A DNA stretch of 64,000 bases from Rhododendron vialii (GCF_030253575.1 NC_080558.1:3978001-4042000), one strand, 5' to 3'; positions 48,034 to 58,752 are shown, counted from the stretch's first letter. Notes: generated from the letters alone by a model not told the origin. Numbers and translations: made by a program.

Positions 48034-48412
48034 CCTTTGACCAATTAACAAGCTTGTGATTCAATAAAAAGCTTAGAAAGTATAATGTTGTGTTTAGATT
48101 TGGATTTGAATTTTTTTTTGAAAAATAGTAGGAGTAATAAGTGGAGAGAGATAGAGAGAGAAATGTTGAAAGTAAGAGGATTCTATGGGGCATTTTTTGA
48201 AAAGCAAAGAGAATAAGGCATTAGTTTTTTGGTTTTTTTCTTGGATATCTTTAGATTCCTTTCGTCGAAACAAATTAGTAATACATAAAAAATTAATTGG
48301 CACTAAACTAACAAATGAAAAAAAAAATTGAATAAGAACAAAACCAAAAAGTTGTGATCCACAACTTGTTATGCTTAGTGGAAACACCCCCAAATTATGG
48401 GGGGCGTACAAG

Positions 48413-48576
48413 TAGGCTTGGCAATCGGACCTGCCCCGCCCCGAATGGGGGCGGGTTTTCCACCATATGAAAGGGTATAGGGTTGGGGTCAAAATTTCAA
48501 AACCCGATCGGGTTCGAGTAGAGTTCATGGTGACTATACCCCACCCTTAAACCCACCCCGAACTACCCGCCCCAAT

Positions 48577-48610
<34 letters not shown>

Positions 48611-48997
48611 GTTACATGCCCTTACATTTTTATCCATAGTAATTAAATAGGAATGGATTCATTATACATTTTAAGTTCATTTTTTGGGCTAATTCAACAT
48701 TACAATTTGCTTTAGGCTCAGGGATGGGCCTAAATTTTAAAAAAAATTACACAGCCGAGAAAAAGATCAAAAGAGTTGCAAATTTTTTTTATTCTGATTG
48801 AGAATTGGGGAAAAAAGATGAAGGACGGGACGGGGCGGGGCGGGGCGGGGTGGGTAAATCCATTAGCCAACAGGGGCGAGTACAGGGGAAATTTTCATTA
48901 CCCGATCGGGTTTCGGAATGGGGTCGGGAGAGTTCGGGAATTTTCAGGTCAGGATAGGGGTACATCAAAACCCGTCCCAGCCCGTTTGTCATTCCTA
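48413..48997. mobile_element. hAT-like non-autonomous element, GGGGC-rich interior
   Basis: TAGGCTTGGCAATCGG at the left and CGTTTGTCATTCCTA at the right, with CGTACAAG (48405-48412) and TGTACAAG (48998-49005) as the 8-bp duplication, one mismatch. Subterminal CCCGCCCC words on one side and GGGGCGGGGC words on the other flank an AT-rich core with a TA tract. Only about 380 bp from the preceding element of the same class. Confidence 0.85.
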
Positions 48998-49771
48998 TGT
49001 ACAAGCTCTAAGGGAGCATCTGATTGATGGGAAGTTTTTGCTAATAACCGAATATCCGGGTTAGTTTACACGTATTTTTAGACTACTTCGAGGACCCTGA
49101 CCTAAAGTTAACAACTAGACAAACACTCCAGTGATTTCAAAGTTGTATAATGTTTGGCATCCGTTCGATGCTAACGAAATTAGAGTGGAATAGAAGTACT
49201 TTCTACCTAACATTGCTACGCATCTCCCACTCATCTCTAAAACTCTAAAATGGAGAATAGATGCGACATATTGGATGGAGAATTTATAATTTATTTGCAC
49301 TTTTTACACTTTAAGAAAGAAATCTAGGAGGAACCTATTGTACTTATAGAGATTTTGTCTCCAAAATGGAAGTAGGGTCTCCATATTCGGAGAACCAAAG
49401 GCAATTTCGAGACCCAAGCATCTAAAAAGTACGATGAGTCCCTTCTACATTCTCTCATAAAGTGCAAAAGTTGAGAATAAATTACAAAATCTTCCTCTAA
49501 TATGCCACTATCAATTCTCCATTTTGAAATTTTAGAAATGAATTGAAGATGTTCTTAAAATAAAAAATTCATATAAAGTAGATGCGCCCCCCAACTAATA
49601 TTACTAGAAGAAGATATTGAAACGAACATCTAATGGAATATTTATAGTTGGGAATTACCGTCTCCAAATTAGAGGAAAAGTCATTTTGTATTCAAAGGCT
49701 GGGGTCTACTCCTTTTCAAAATCCAGTCCCACGAACCAAACACCACCCTTAGCTCATGTGATGATCAGGCG
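48998..49771. other. Intergenic DNA
   Basis: AT-rich, with inverted-looking words around 49190-49560 (CATCTCCCACTCATCTC, CTCCATTTTG) that may be an old foldback, but no definable ends. No gene seen. Confidence 0.4.
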
Positions 49772-50433
49772 TTTTCACTCAGTAATAAGTTGTTGACAAT
49801 AATTTTTTGTTTTTGTTCTTATTCAATTTTTTTTTTGTGTATGCTAGTTTTGCGCCAAATTTTATATATTATTGGTTAGTTTCGACGAGAAGAATTGAAG
49901 AAGTAAAAGATTATGATGTTTACACAAGTATTTTGGGAAATATTCAAGAAAATAAAAAAAAAATCAAATTTTCGGCCTTTTTCTTGAATATTTCACAAAA
50001 TATTTGTATAAAAGTCATAATTTTTTACTTTTTCGATTCATCTCATCGAGAACAATCCATATTATATACTCCCTCCGTCCTTTTTTAAGTGTCTTGCTTC
50101 ATAATTCCAACTTATTAAAAAGATATCATCATTATACCTTTCATATCAACTTTTTCTTCTACTTTTCCTACTTACACATCATCATTACACTTTTACTCAC
50201 TAATTTTTCAAAATAGAATCTACTTTTAGGAACAAAATAGACAATGCATCAACTTTTACCCATTATCTTTACAAAGTGGACGTTTATTAAGGGACAACCC
50301 AAAATGAAATACTGGACTCTAAATAAGGGACGGAGGGAGTAAAATTTTAGCGCAAAACTAACATATGCGAAATTTTTTTAAATAAAGACAAAACCAAAAA
50401 AATTATTGTCAACAGCTTATTACTTAGTGGAAA
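49772..50433. mobile_element. Foldback element interrupted by a Stowaway MITE
   Basis: Left TTCACTCAGTAATAAGTTGT and inverted right CCACTAAGTAATAAGCTGT continue into long matched arms (GTTGACAATAATTTTTT on both sides, then TTTTGCGCCAAATTTTA facing AAATTTTAGCGCAAAAC). The right arm starts just after the nested element at 50069-50339. Half copies of this family appear near 48240-48370 and 60420-60540. Confidence 0.75.
50069..50339. mobile_element. Stowaway-type MITE (Tc1/mariner)
   Basis: CTCCCTCCGTCC at the left and GGACGGAGGGAG at the right, with TA on both sides (50067-50068, 50340-50341). These are the standard Stowaway end and target. The 271-bp interior is AT-rich and non-coding. Confidence 0.92.
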
Positions 50434-50975
50434 TTGGGTTTTTCACCGAAAAATGAACACACTACTATTTTTCCTGGTGGTATTAATTGGCACGAGACTT
50501 GGGAGTTTTTCACTGAAATTTGGTTTCGATTTTTCTCGCCAGCCGACAACTTTTGAGACCACATCACACACATACATGGGTGTGAAAAGGACTTTGGTAG
50601 AAGCTATAGAAAAAAAATCCGAAGCACGCACAAATTAGCTTGGTCCCGCAGTGGATAACATTTTCTATGATACACGCACAAGAAGATATGCCAAAGTCCT
50701 GCACGTGTGATTTGTGACATTGAAAACCTTTTCTGACCAAGATAAAATTTTCTCCAGAAACAAACCCCCTTTCTTTCATTCAGTCACACGCATAAAGAGA
50801 AGGTCATGAGTTTCCAAAGCCACCACTTTGACCATCCAGGTGCACTGGACGCAAACCCAGGTCTCCATCGAAGGTTCTTCTACACGCTGCGAAATTCTTA
50901 CCCACATGATTTTCCACGTGGCGGGCCGCGAGCCCTTCCTTTTTTGGCCAAACCCAGGTGCCCTTTTTCCACCCG

Positions 50976-50983
50976 TATAAAAT
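50976..50983 (+). promoter_or_regulatory. TATA box of the ERF gene
   Basis: TATAAAAT in the context CCCGTATAAAATCAC lies 48 nt before the end of the leader, so the transcript probably starts about 25-30 nt before the ATG. Upstream from about 50800 the sequence is unusually GC-rich for this region and includes CCACGTGG at about 50919. Confidence 0.7.
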
Positions 50984-51030
50984 CACTTGCGATCCACACA
51001 ATGTTTTAGCCAAAGAGCATATATTAATTG

Positions 51031-51483
51031 ATGGAGGGTGGCAATGCGAGGGACGAGAGGGAAGGGGGAGACCAGGTGAAGTACAGGGGCGTCCGGAGGC
51101 GGCCGTGGGGGAAGTTCGCGGCGGAGATACGGGACTCCGCCAGGCACGGGGCACGGGTGTGGCTTGGGACGTTTAACACGGCCGAGGAGGCGGCCCGGGC
51201 CTACGACCGTGCCGCCTACGCCATGAGGGGTCAGCTGGCCATCCTCAACTTCCCGGAGGAGTACCCGAATTCGCAAGGTGGTGCTACCGCCTCCTCCTCC
51301 TCCTCCTCTAGTGCTTCGTCTTCATCATCTCCGTCGTCGTCGTCGATGCACGCGAGGGGAGAGAACAGAGCAGAGAGAAGCGACCAGCATGGGAGGCAAG
51401 TGTTTGAGTTTGAGTACTTGGATGATAAGTTGTTGGATGAGCTTCTTGAAAGTGATCAAGAGAAAAGGAATAGGAGACAATGA
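51031..51483 (+). CDS. ERF096-like: Small ERF transcription factor, group IX (ERF095-098-like)
   Basis: A single exon of 150 residues. The AP2/ERF domain spans about 18-76 ([18 protein letters not shown] ... LNFP) with the Ala and Asp typical of ERF, rather than DREB, binding to the GCC box. A Ser-rich linker (about 86-108) is followed by an acidic, hydrophobic [15 protein letters not shown] near the C-terminus, the EDLL-type activation motif of group IXc. Such small ERFs act in ethylene, jasmonate and pathogen responses in the nucleus. The ATG at 51031 is chosen because the preceding in-frame TTG is not a plant start. Position next to DUF2828 and ETFB agrees with Arabidopsis At5g43410 (ERF096), from memory. 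The Ser tract is coded by a TCC/TCG repeat that may vary in length. Confidence 0.94.
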   Translation: MEGGNARDEREGGDQVKYRGVRRRPWGKFAAEIRDSARHGARVWLGTFNTAEEAARAYDRAAYAMRGQLAILNFPEEYPNSQGGATASSSSSSSASSSSSPSSSSMHARGENRAERSDQHGRQVFEFEYLDDKLLDELLESDQEKRNRRQ

Positions 51484-51734
51484 AATTCATAGTTATCCCA
51501 TCTTCTAGGCCTCAAAGAGTTCAAATACCCGCAAAAGTTTTCTCATTAATCCTCTCTCTCTCTCTCTCTCATTTTCCAGAATTTTGGTAAATTGTTTTAA
51601 TGTGTAAGGATAAGATTGATGATGCATGCTTTTTTATGGTACTGATAGTAAATTTTGTTAAGTCAAGAATGTGCGGACTAGAATGGAGCTTTGGTTTGTC
51701 AAAAGTTTTTCCACCATATAGGGAAGCCTTCAAG
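51484..51734. other. ERF 3' flank
   Basis: Likely 3' UTR, including a CT repeat at about 51551-51570. No further gene. Confidence 0.5.
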
Positions 51735-51964
51735 GAGAAATTGTTGGGTGCCAAGTGGGTACCACGTGGCTGTGCTCACGTGGTGTTTGAGTAGTCCATT
51801 CGGGCCGTTCAAAAGTGTGTTAGACGGACTAAATTAAAACACTATCTCTCCTCTTTCTCTCTCCAAATCTGAGCCATCCAAAATAGATCCAAATTTGAGC
51901 CATCCAAAATAGAAGTATACGGTCCGGATACGCTGTTCGGACACCACGTGGTGCCTTTGAGAGG
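51735..51964. mobile_element. Mutator-like MITE, CACGTG in both arms
   Basis: GAGAAATTGTTGGGTGCCAAG then GGGTACCACGTGG at the left, and ACACCACGTGGTGCC at the right, match the family of 19587-19805. The middle contains pyrimidine-rich words and a short direct repeat of CAAATCTGAGCCATCCAAAA. The right tip is weak and no duplication was identified. Confidence 0.6.
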
Positions 51965-52860
51965 TTTTAGGTTTGGCCAGGTGTGTAAATGGCAAAAGAC
52001 AAGCGTGGGACTGATGTAATTGGCCCATGATGTAATGGAGAAGTTGACTCTGTTTTCAGTTTTTATCAATGTGGCCAAGAGTCTATCTATAAAGAATTAG
52101 TAGAGTGATGATCAGGGACAAGTTATTCTGATTGCGAAGTTCCCTTTTGAACAGCAGTTTTGCATTTTGTTCTTCTTTTTATTAAGTGATTTCGTATTCG
52201 GCAACAGGCTGATTGATCCACTGGGAATGGCCAATAAAAGTCGGGGCAAATGTCTGTATTGACTATCTCAACACAAAAGTTGATAGCATGCGAGTGAAAG
52301 TCGGACCCCAAACTAAAAAGCTTCTTGAAACCCATGAGGTCATGATATACCGTTAGGCGACTACCATTGAGCCAATCAGGAATAGTTAAATGTTGAGATC
52401 TGGTGAGAAAAGAAAAGACTAAGAAACGAAAATGCCATGTGTTCGGATGAATAAAAGATATGAGAAGTAGTACCGAGGGTGTGTTGAATTAAATGTGATG
52501 TATAGTAAGAGAATAACTTGTCTCGTAAAATAAGAAATAAAAATCTTAACGAAACGGGTCTAAATATAAACAAGGCTCTTCTCATTACTCAAAAACTCTT
52601 CATGTGTTTCGTGTGTCGGTGAGTGAGAGAAAGTATCTAAGGGCGGTCAACTGAACTGTGCCACAACTGTTCGTATATAGTATGGATATCAAGATCTCAT
52701 AATTAAGGGTTGAATGCCATGGCCCCAGGCCCCCATGTATATGTAGGGAATGGGATGTATAACTTCTTCAGAAAGTGAAGTCCAATTGCACAGAAAGCAG
52801 TACTCTTTTTCAAACAATTATTCTAGAATCACACCCAAACACACACCAAAATACACACTC
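51965..52860. other. Intergenic DNA
   Basis: No gene recognised. The frame beginning at 52750 turns into Pro/Ser low-complexity sequence inside the adjacent retroposon-like region and is rejected. Confidence 0.45.
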
Positions 52861-53690
52861 ACAACTTCAAAATCTGGTGGCGGGGCTGGCAGTTCAGAGG
52901 GGGCCGCCGCCTCTCTCTCCCCTCCCCCCGGAGCTCCACCTCCCTTTTCCCCCCCTCTCCATCTTTCTCCCCCACTCTCTTCTCTGGGTTTGTTTTCAGA
53001 CTTTCCTCCGATTTTGGTTTTGGTTCGAGTGTTGTTAAGTTCGCTTCCTGACTCCGGCCGGCGGCCTGTGAGTCTGGTTTAGTTCGGGCTCCTCCTCAAC
53101 CTCAAGATCTGGTGGCAGGGCTGACAGTTCAGAGGGCGTAGGTGGTGGGTTGCGAATAACGGTGAGGTGGGGGGCGGAGTTGAGGTTTTGTTTTCTTTCT
53201 CTGTCTTTCTTTTTTTTTCTTTTTTCCGGCCGTTTGGCTTGGTTTCTACCGGCTGATCTAGGTTTCTCCCAAATCAGTCCGGTTTGGTACCAGTTTGGCT
53301 TCCCCAAATCTGGTGTGGAAGAGGAGGTGGGCGAATAATCCGGCGCCTATTGAGGATCGTCCGAGATTGGGGTTGTTTGTGATTGTTGAGGTTTGTCTGA
53401 GTGCTGTTGTCGGTGATGGGTTCTGCTACTGACTTCTGCTCCGGTGAATGGCTCTCGCTCTCCAGATTTCATATGCGCTTATCGAGTTTGAGTTGGGGTC
53501 CGGTCCGTTTGGATTCTCTACTATCTAGGCCTTGATTGGTTCTCATTTGGCGATTTCGCCGATCTTGCTTCTGCAGGGGGTGCCTGTGTCGAAATCTGGA
53601 TAGTTTTGGCTCATTCTTGTATTTTTTGATGAAATCTGTATTGCCTTCGGGCATTGTTATGAAATGAATTGAATGTGTTGTCAAAAAAAA
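52860..53690 (+). mobile_element. Possible non-LTR retroposon (unidentified)
   Basis: GC-rich block in AT-rich surroundings that ends GGGCATTGTTATGAAATGAA ... GTTGTC followed by an A run (53682-53689). A GCCTTCGGGC hairpin precedes the tail, as I recall for some plant LINE 3' ends. A roughly 35-bp word (ATCTGGTGGC.GGGCTG.CAG) is directly repeated at 52868 and 53104. CACACCCA-rich sequence lies on both sides and may be a target duplication. No reverse transcriptase is encoded. Confidence 0.35.
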
Positions 53691-54246
53691 TTACACACCC
53701 ACACACATAAGTGTGTGGGCCCCACACACATTGCACACTCTAGTGTGTGTGGGTGTGTATATGGGTGTGTATATGGGTGTGAACAGTACCCCTGATACAC
53801 GAATCAAGATCTGTGATGCCAGCCCCAAGGATTAATCTAGTACGTTGGTGGGTTTGCTTGCCACACGTATAATTGATTAGGGTTTGCTTTTTAGGGCTCG
53901 GGTCAGGCCACAAGAAAGAATTTTTTTTGTGAATCTCCTAGTCTCAATGTTGATGGCTTGCCATTAATAAGACCGAATTTTTTTGTCAAGCTACATAAGC
54001 CGTCCCAAATTCTCCTGACCGTCACATAAAAATTTCTGATGCCTTCTTGAAGCTGTATTTGTCACTATATCCTAATATGCTTTGAAACATTTCTAAAACT
54101 GCACCGCCCTTGTGATAACTACTTGATGTCCCACAAGGCATACACCTTTATTTATTTTTTTGGACTCTTGGGTAATTCTAAAAAATAATACTCTTGATCT
54201 TACATAAAACAAAGAATTATTATATGCATCAAATATAAGCTGCTGA
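53691..54246. other. Intergenic DNA with CACACA-rich start
   Basis: CACACCC / GTGTGTGGG words at 53692-53790 form a local inverted repeat around GTGTGTGGGCCCCACACAC. No gene seen afterwards. Confidence 0.45.
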
Positions 54247-54403
54247 TTTTGCCACTCCTTTTTTTAACATCACTCCCCTGCAAGTGTATTTTTGGTGCTC
54301 CCCTGCAAGTGTATTTTTGCACAAAAAATACACTTGCAGGGAAGTGATGTTAAAATATACTTGCAGGGGAGTGACGTTAACAAAAAAAGGAGTGGCAAAA
54401 TCA
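54247..54403. mobile_element. Near-perfect foldback, CCCCTGCAAGTGTATTTT arms
   Basis: ATTTTGCCACTCC at the left pairs with GGAGTGGCAAAAT at the right. Inside, CCCCTGCAAGTGTATTTT occurs twice on the left and its complement twice on the right (AAAATACACTTGCAGGG and ATATACTTGCAGGGG). The arms are therefore themselves tandemly doubled. Very low divergence suggests youth. Confidence 0.8.
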
Positions 54404-54437
54404 TTTCTCCAAATATATTCCCGTAACTCTATATAAT

Positions 54438-54565
54438 GTTTGAAACAAAGTTAACAAACAATACATGCAGTATGGGTGTAGTATTATTAATCTCATCCAT
54501 ATTGATCCAATAGAGTGAAATTAATCATACTGTATTGTTTGTTAACTTTTTTGTAACATTCATAA
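54438..54565. mobile_element. Second foldback, adjacent
   Basis: ACAAAGTTAACAAACAATAC pairs with GTATTGTTTGTTAACTTTTT across a short AT-rich loop. It starts about 35 bp after the preceding foldback. Confidence 0.6.
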
Positions 54566-54654
54566 CGGGCACTCTTTTGTAAGCGGTAATTAATGCACTA
54601 AAAACAATAGTACATAGGAGAAACCTACAATCAAGATTGCGGATGTTAGAGAAA

Positions 54655-54875
54655 ATCTTATTTCTGGAGGTGCTGTAAATAAGTGTTTACAATACTCATT
54701 CGTGACTATCTAAAAGTTTTTTAGACGGTCAGGATGTTAATGAAACTTTTCTGGAGAAGAGTAGGAAAAGTTTCTTCGGAAAAATTTCATTAAAATTCGG
54801 ACCGTCCAGACGGTTGCGATTGGTTGGTGCGTAAACTTACAACATCTCCGTAAATAAGTATTTCTCTACATGTTT
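54655..54875. mobile_element. Foldback MITE
   Basis: GGTGCTGTAAATAAGTGTTTAC and inverted GAGAAATACTTATTTACGG mark the ends. GACGGTCAGGATGTTAATGAAA pairs with TTTCATTAAAATTCGGACCGTC inside. No target duplication assigned. Confidence 0.55.
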
Positions 54876-54989
54876 TACGCAACGGACTCCTGAGTTAAAA
54901 AGAAAATTCTATGGTGTCAATTCAAAACAAACTGAAAACGTTATCTAGAATTCAAAGTGAAAGATCTAGATGTGGAAAATTTCTCAGGT

Positions 54990-55138
54990 GGTCTTGGGGC
55001 ACACTATATTGCGGGGCTCCAACTCTTTTCTCCCACCACATATGTGGGACCCAATACTAACAGTAAGAACCCTCGCAAAAATTTGTGATGAAAAAAGGTA
55101 TTGGGGTATCATGTGACGGTAGCCCTAAATTTGGGGCC
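54990..55138. mobile_element. Small MITE, GGTCTTGG family
   Basis: Starts GGTCTTGGGGCACACTATAT; the inverted right end GGGCTACCGTCACATGATAC matches the left end of the 5013 copy. Non-coding. Confidence 0.5.
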
Positions 55139-55808
55139 ATAAATTTAGATGAATCGTCAACTTTGATTTTCAATTGGCACTTCTGCAGAGATTTTTTTAT
55201 TTTTAGACTCAAACCATGGCCCTACTGCAGTTAAAAAGATCTAGACTGAATCCATGGCCATAAAAATAAATTATGAACCCACTTTTCCTTTTTCTTTTTT
55301 TATATGTCTTTTTCGGACTTTCATTTTACTCAGTAATTGATGGGAAAATGACAATAACATCAAGTTTTCCCTCAGCCCAGCCCAGCCCAATAGGTTTTTT
55401 TTTTTCATCAGCAGCCCAATAGGTTAGTCCCCGATTAAATAAACAGTACAGCTAAACGGACCGACCACCCACTTATTGATGGGTATCAACGGACATGCAA
55501 GGCTCACTCTCATTTTCAGTTCGATGATTCAAGCCATTTAATAAATTTTAAAAAAAAACCTAGTGGGCCCGATTCAAAATCTGGGTAAAAAAAAATGAAA
55601 AATTAGATTGAGCACTTAGGATTGAGCTAACTTTTACAAGTCAACTCGTTTTTTTTTTAAAAATAATTAAACAAAATGATTATCTGGACTTGGAGAGGGT
55701 CCCGTGTGCCCATTGGCTTTTGGTCGATACCAATAGCAGGGTTCATAAATAAAACCATTCACGAGAGAATTTGTGACCATAATAACATTGATGATTCGGT
55801 TGTGTTCC
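55139..55808. other. Intergenic DNA upstream of the DUF2828 gene
   Basis: AT-rich, no gene. GATGATTCAAGCCATTTAATAAA near 55522 resembles the inner part of the 27441 foldback family and may be a truncated copy. Confidence 0.4.
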
Positions 55809-55819
55809 CTATTTAAATA
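55809..55819 (+). promoter_or_regulatory. TATA-like box of the DUF2828 gene
   Basis: CTATTTAAATA lies about 130 nt before the start codon, followed by TCTAGGGTTCC, whose AGGGTT core resembles a telo-box. Both are candidates only. Confidence 0.4.
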
Positions 55820-55945
55820 ACACATTCTAGGGTTCCAAAAACACATGCATACAAACTCGTACTAACATATACAAACCCCAACCCTAATTTTGCACCAAAC
55901 CCATAAAACCATCACAGAAGAAAAAGAAAAAGAAAATCTACAACA

Positions 55946-58752
55946 ATGGCAACACCGCTCCTCGGACCACCGGAGATCCGCCTCCCCATTATCACCACCA
56001 CAACCGCTACCACTGCCAATCCTCCGATGGGTTTCACAGAAAACAATTCCGCCACCTACTTGGCCACGGGAAACCCGTGCCTCGACTTCTTCTTCCACGT
56101 GGTGCCCGACACTCCACCGGAACAATTGGTGGAGAGATTGCTTAAGGCGTGGGACCACGAGGCCTTGACGTCTCTAAAACTAGTGTGCAACCTACGGGGC
56201 GTGCGCGGGACCGGGAAGTCCGACAAGGAAGGATTTTACGTGGCGGCGTTGTGGTTGCACAAGCACCACCCGAAAACCCTAGCGTGCAACGTGAAGGCCA
56301 TAGCGGAGTTCGGGTACTTCAAGGACATGTTGGAGATTCTTTACAGGTTGCTCCAAGGACCGGAGATCCGGAAGAAGGAGAAATCCGAGTGGCAGGGCAA
56401 GAAGGGAGAAGTGATGGATCGGAACCCGGGTCGGAAGAAGAGGAAGGCGACGGAGGATAAGGAGACAGTGCAGGGTTTGAGGTTGGAGAGGACGGTGGCA
56501 AGGGCCAAAAAGGCTTTTGAAAGGTATTGGATGTCTATTAATTATTTTGGATTTACTTTGCAAAACTTTTGTGCTTGTTTATTTGTTCTGATATTTTACA
56601 TATTTGACCTCACATGTATTGAAATTTTACCAAAAGAAAAGCACATCAGCTCTCTACCGGGGGAATTTTTGGATGCAAATAGGGTATTGTACATGTGGTA
56701 TCCGGCGGCCGGCAGCGCATCCGAGCCTAGATCTGAGTAGAGGAAAGGAGGAGAGAAAGTGGGAGAGAGAATGCTCAGATCTTAGCTGTCCAAAACACGT
56801 TTGGACGGCTCGAATGGGCGCTGTGGCGGTACCCAATTGACACCCAAAAATTTCTCCTGCGTCATACATGTTTGACCCAAATAACTATATATCCTCGATC
56901 CACACCTGGAATAGTACTCCTATAATTTTGTCATGTGATCAACCATAGCTAAATTAATCGAAGTCACAATTTGTCATGTGAACCATAGCTAGATTAATCT
57001 AAGTCACAATTTTGTCATGTGAACCATAGCTAAATTAATCTAGTCCCATGTTATGTTTTAACTGTCTTTGTGGAAAGAATGTGTTTTCGTTCATATTGTG
57101 GGATCCATAATGTAATATATTCACGCAAAAAATTAATTTGATTGAATATCGATAGATCAATCAAAAGTTGAATTTTAGTTTATAAACTAGACAGTTCGAT
57201 CTTGTCAAGTTAAATTATTCATGATCATCCAATTTACAAACCAAAATTTAAATTTTGATGTACCTATTAATGTCCGATGAAACTAACTTTTTTAATAAGA
57301 AGAACTAACTTTTTTAATAAGAATACTACTGTACCGGCTCTACTAGATGAATGATTTAGGTCGGCAATTAGCGTACTATGGGGCCCAAAATGATAGCGGT
57401 GAAAAATCCATTATTTTCACCACCGGTGGATCTCCTTGTTCACAAGATCAAATCTGCGCATTGTTTGTACTGTTCCTCTAATAGCAGAGTATTTTGGGTT
57501 TTTTTTTTCTTTCACCAACAGGTATAACCGCGATCCAGACTACCAGTTCTTGCATGACCGCGTGTCGGATCTCTTTGCGGAGCTTCTGAGATCCGACATG
57601 GAGTCTTACAATGCCGGGGAGCTTTGCAAAATCAGCCTCGCGGCGAAATGGTGTCCCTCTCTCGACTCCTCCTACGACCGAGCCACACTGATGTGCGAGC
57701 GTGTTGCGAGGAAAGTATTCCCGCGAGAAGAGTACATAGAGTACCAAGACATCGAAGAAGCTCACTATGCTTATAAGGTTCGAAACCGCCTCCGAAGGGA
57801 AGTACTTGTCCCTCTCCACAAGGCCCTGGAAATACCGGAAGTCTACATATGCGCAAGCAAATGGAAGTACCTCCCGTACAAACGCGTCCCCTCGGTCGCG
57901 ATGAAGCTCTACAAGAAGTTGTTCTACAAGCACGACAAGGAGCGATTCGAGGAGTATTTAGAAAATGTGAAGAGCGGGAAGAGCACAATCGCGGCCGGGG
58001 CACTGCTTCCCCACGAGATCATCAAGTCCTTGGACGACGAGACCAGTCCAGAGGTGGCGGAGCTCCAATGGAAGCGGATGGTGGACGACATGGCGAAGAA
58101 AGGCAAGTTGACGAATTGCATGGCTATTTGCGACGTATCGGGGAGCATGCAAGGGATCCCCATGGAAGTCTCTGTCGCCTTAGGGCTATTGATATCCGAG
58201 CTAAGCGAAAAGCCGTGGAGAGGGAAGCTGATAACATTCAGCGCGAACCCACAACTTCACAAGATCAAAGGCGACAGTCTTCAATCCAAGACGGAGTTTA
58301 TCCGGGATATGGACTGGGGGGTGAACACGGATTTTCAAAAGGTTTTCGACAGGATCTTGGAAGTCGCGGTGAAGGGGAAACTAAGCGAAGATGAGATGAT
58401 AAAGACGCTTTTCGTTTTCAGCGACATGGAGTTCGATCAGGCCTCGAGGACTTATAATGGCTCGGGGTATGGTCGGGCCTCGACTAAGAACTGGGAGACC
58501 GATTATACGGTGATTGAGAGGAAGTATAAGGAGAAGGGGTACGAAAAGGTGCCGGAAATAGTGTTTTGGAACTTGCGAAACTCTGTTGCCACGCTGGTGC
58601 CTAGCAAACAGAAGGGCGTGGCGCTAGTAAGCGGGTTCTCGAAGAATCTCGTGACTTTGTTTTTGGAAGGGGGAGGGATTTTGAGCCCTGAGGCTGTGAT
58701 GTTACAAGCTATTCGTGGTGAAGAATATCAGAAGCTTGCGGTGATTGATTAA
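55946..58752 (+). CDS. DUF2828 protein with vWA-like domain
   Basis: Exons 55946-56523 and 57522-58752 join in phase (FER-YNRD) to 602 residues. The N-terminal half (about 25-190: FTENNSATYLATGNPCLDFFFHVVP, LLKAWDHEALTSLKLVCNLRGVRG, a Lys/Arg-rich EIRKKEKSEWQGKK) matches the DUF2828 family, which resembles the TROVE/Ro60-type helical repeat. The C-terminal half holds a von Willebrand A-like domain starting CDVSGSM (D397-S399-S401 of a MIDAS metal site) with NTDFQKVFDRIL later. Function in plants is unknown; RNA binding by analogy with Ro60 is only a possibility. The 998-bp intron contains a Mutator-like MITE, a threefold 50-bp tandem repeat and a decayed foldback. The Arabidopsis relatives At5g43390/43400 lie beside the ERF and ETFB orthologs, as I recall. 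Confidence 0.93.
56661..56856. mobile_element. Mutator-like MITE inside the DUF2828 intron
   Basis: Left GGGAATTTTTGGATGC... with ACATGTGGTATCCGGC, a purine-rich centre (GGAGAGAAAGTGGGAGAGAG), GCTGTCCAAAACACG, and right CACCCAAAAATTTCTC. This matches the layout of 19587-19805 and 63442-63671. Target duplication not evident. Confidence 0.7.
56932..57046. repeat. Threefold tandem repeat in the DUF2828 intron
   Basis: TTTGTCATGTGAACCATAGC followed by TAAATTAATCTAAGTCACAA occurs three times with small differences, with a period of about 41-43 bp. Confidence 0.85.
57070..57400. mobile_element. Decayed foldback related to 19096-19530
   Basis: CGCAAAAAATTAATTTGATTG near 57124 and GATGTACCTATTAATGTCCG near 57255 correspond to the inner arms of the unit B foldback. 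The outer GGGCCC and ATGAATGATTTAGGTC words also recur near 57380. The arms are diverged and the ends approximate. Confidence 0.45.

Noticed and set aside
57478-58163. Several antisense frames opposite DUF2828 exon 2, and a plus frame 57849-58394
   Set aside because: Shadows of a long GC-richer exon; the sense frame has the conserved vWA motifs.
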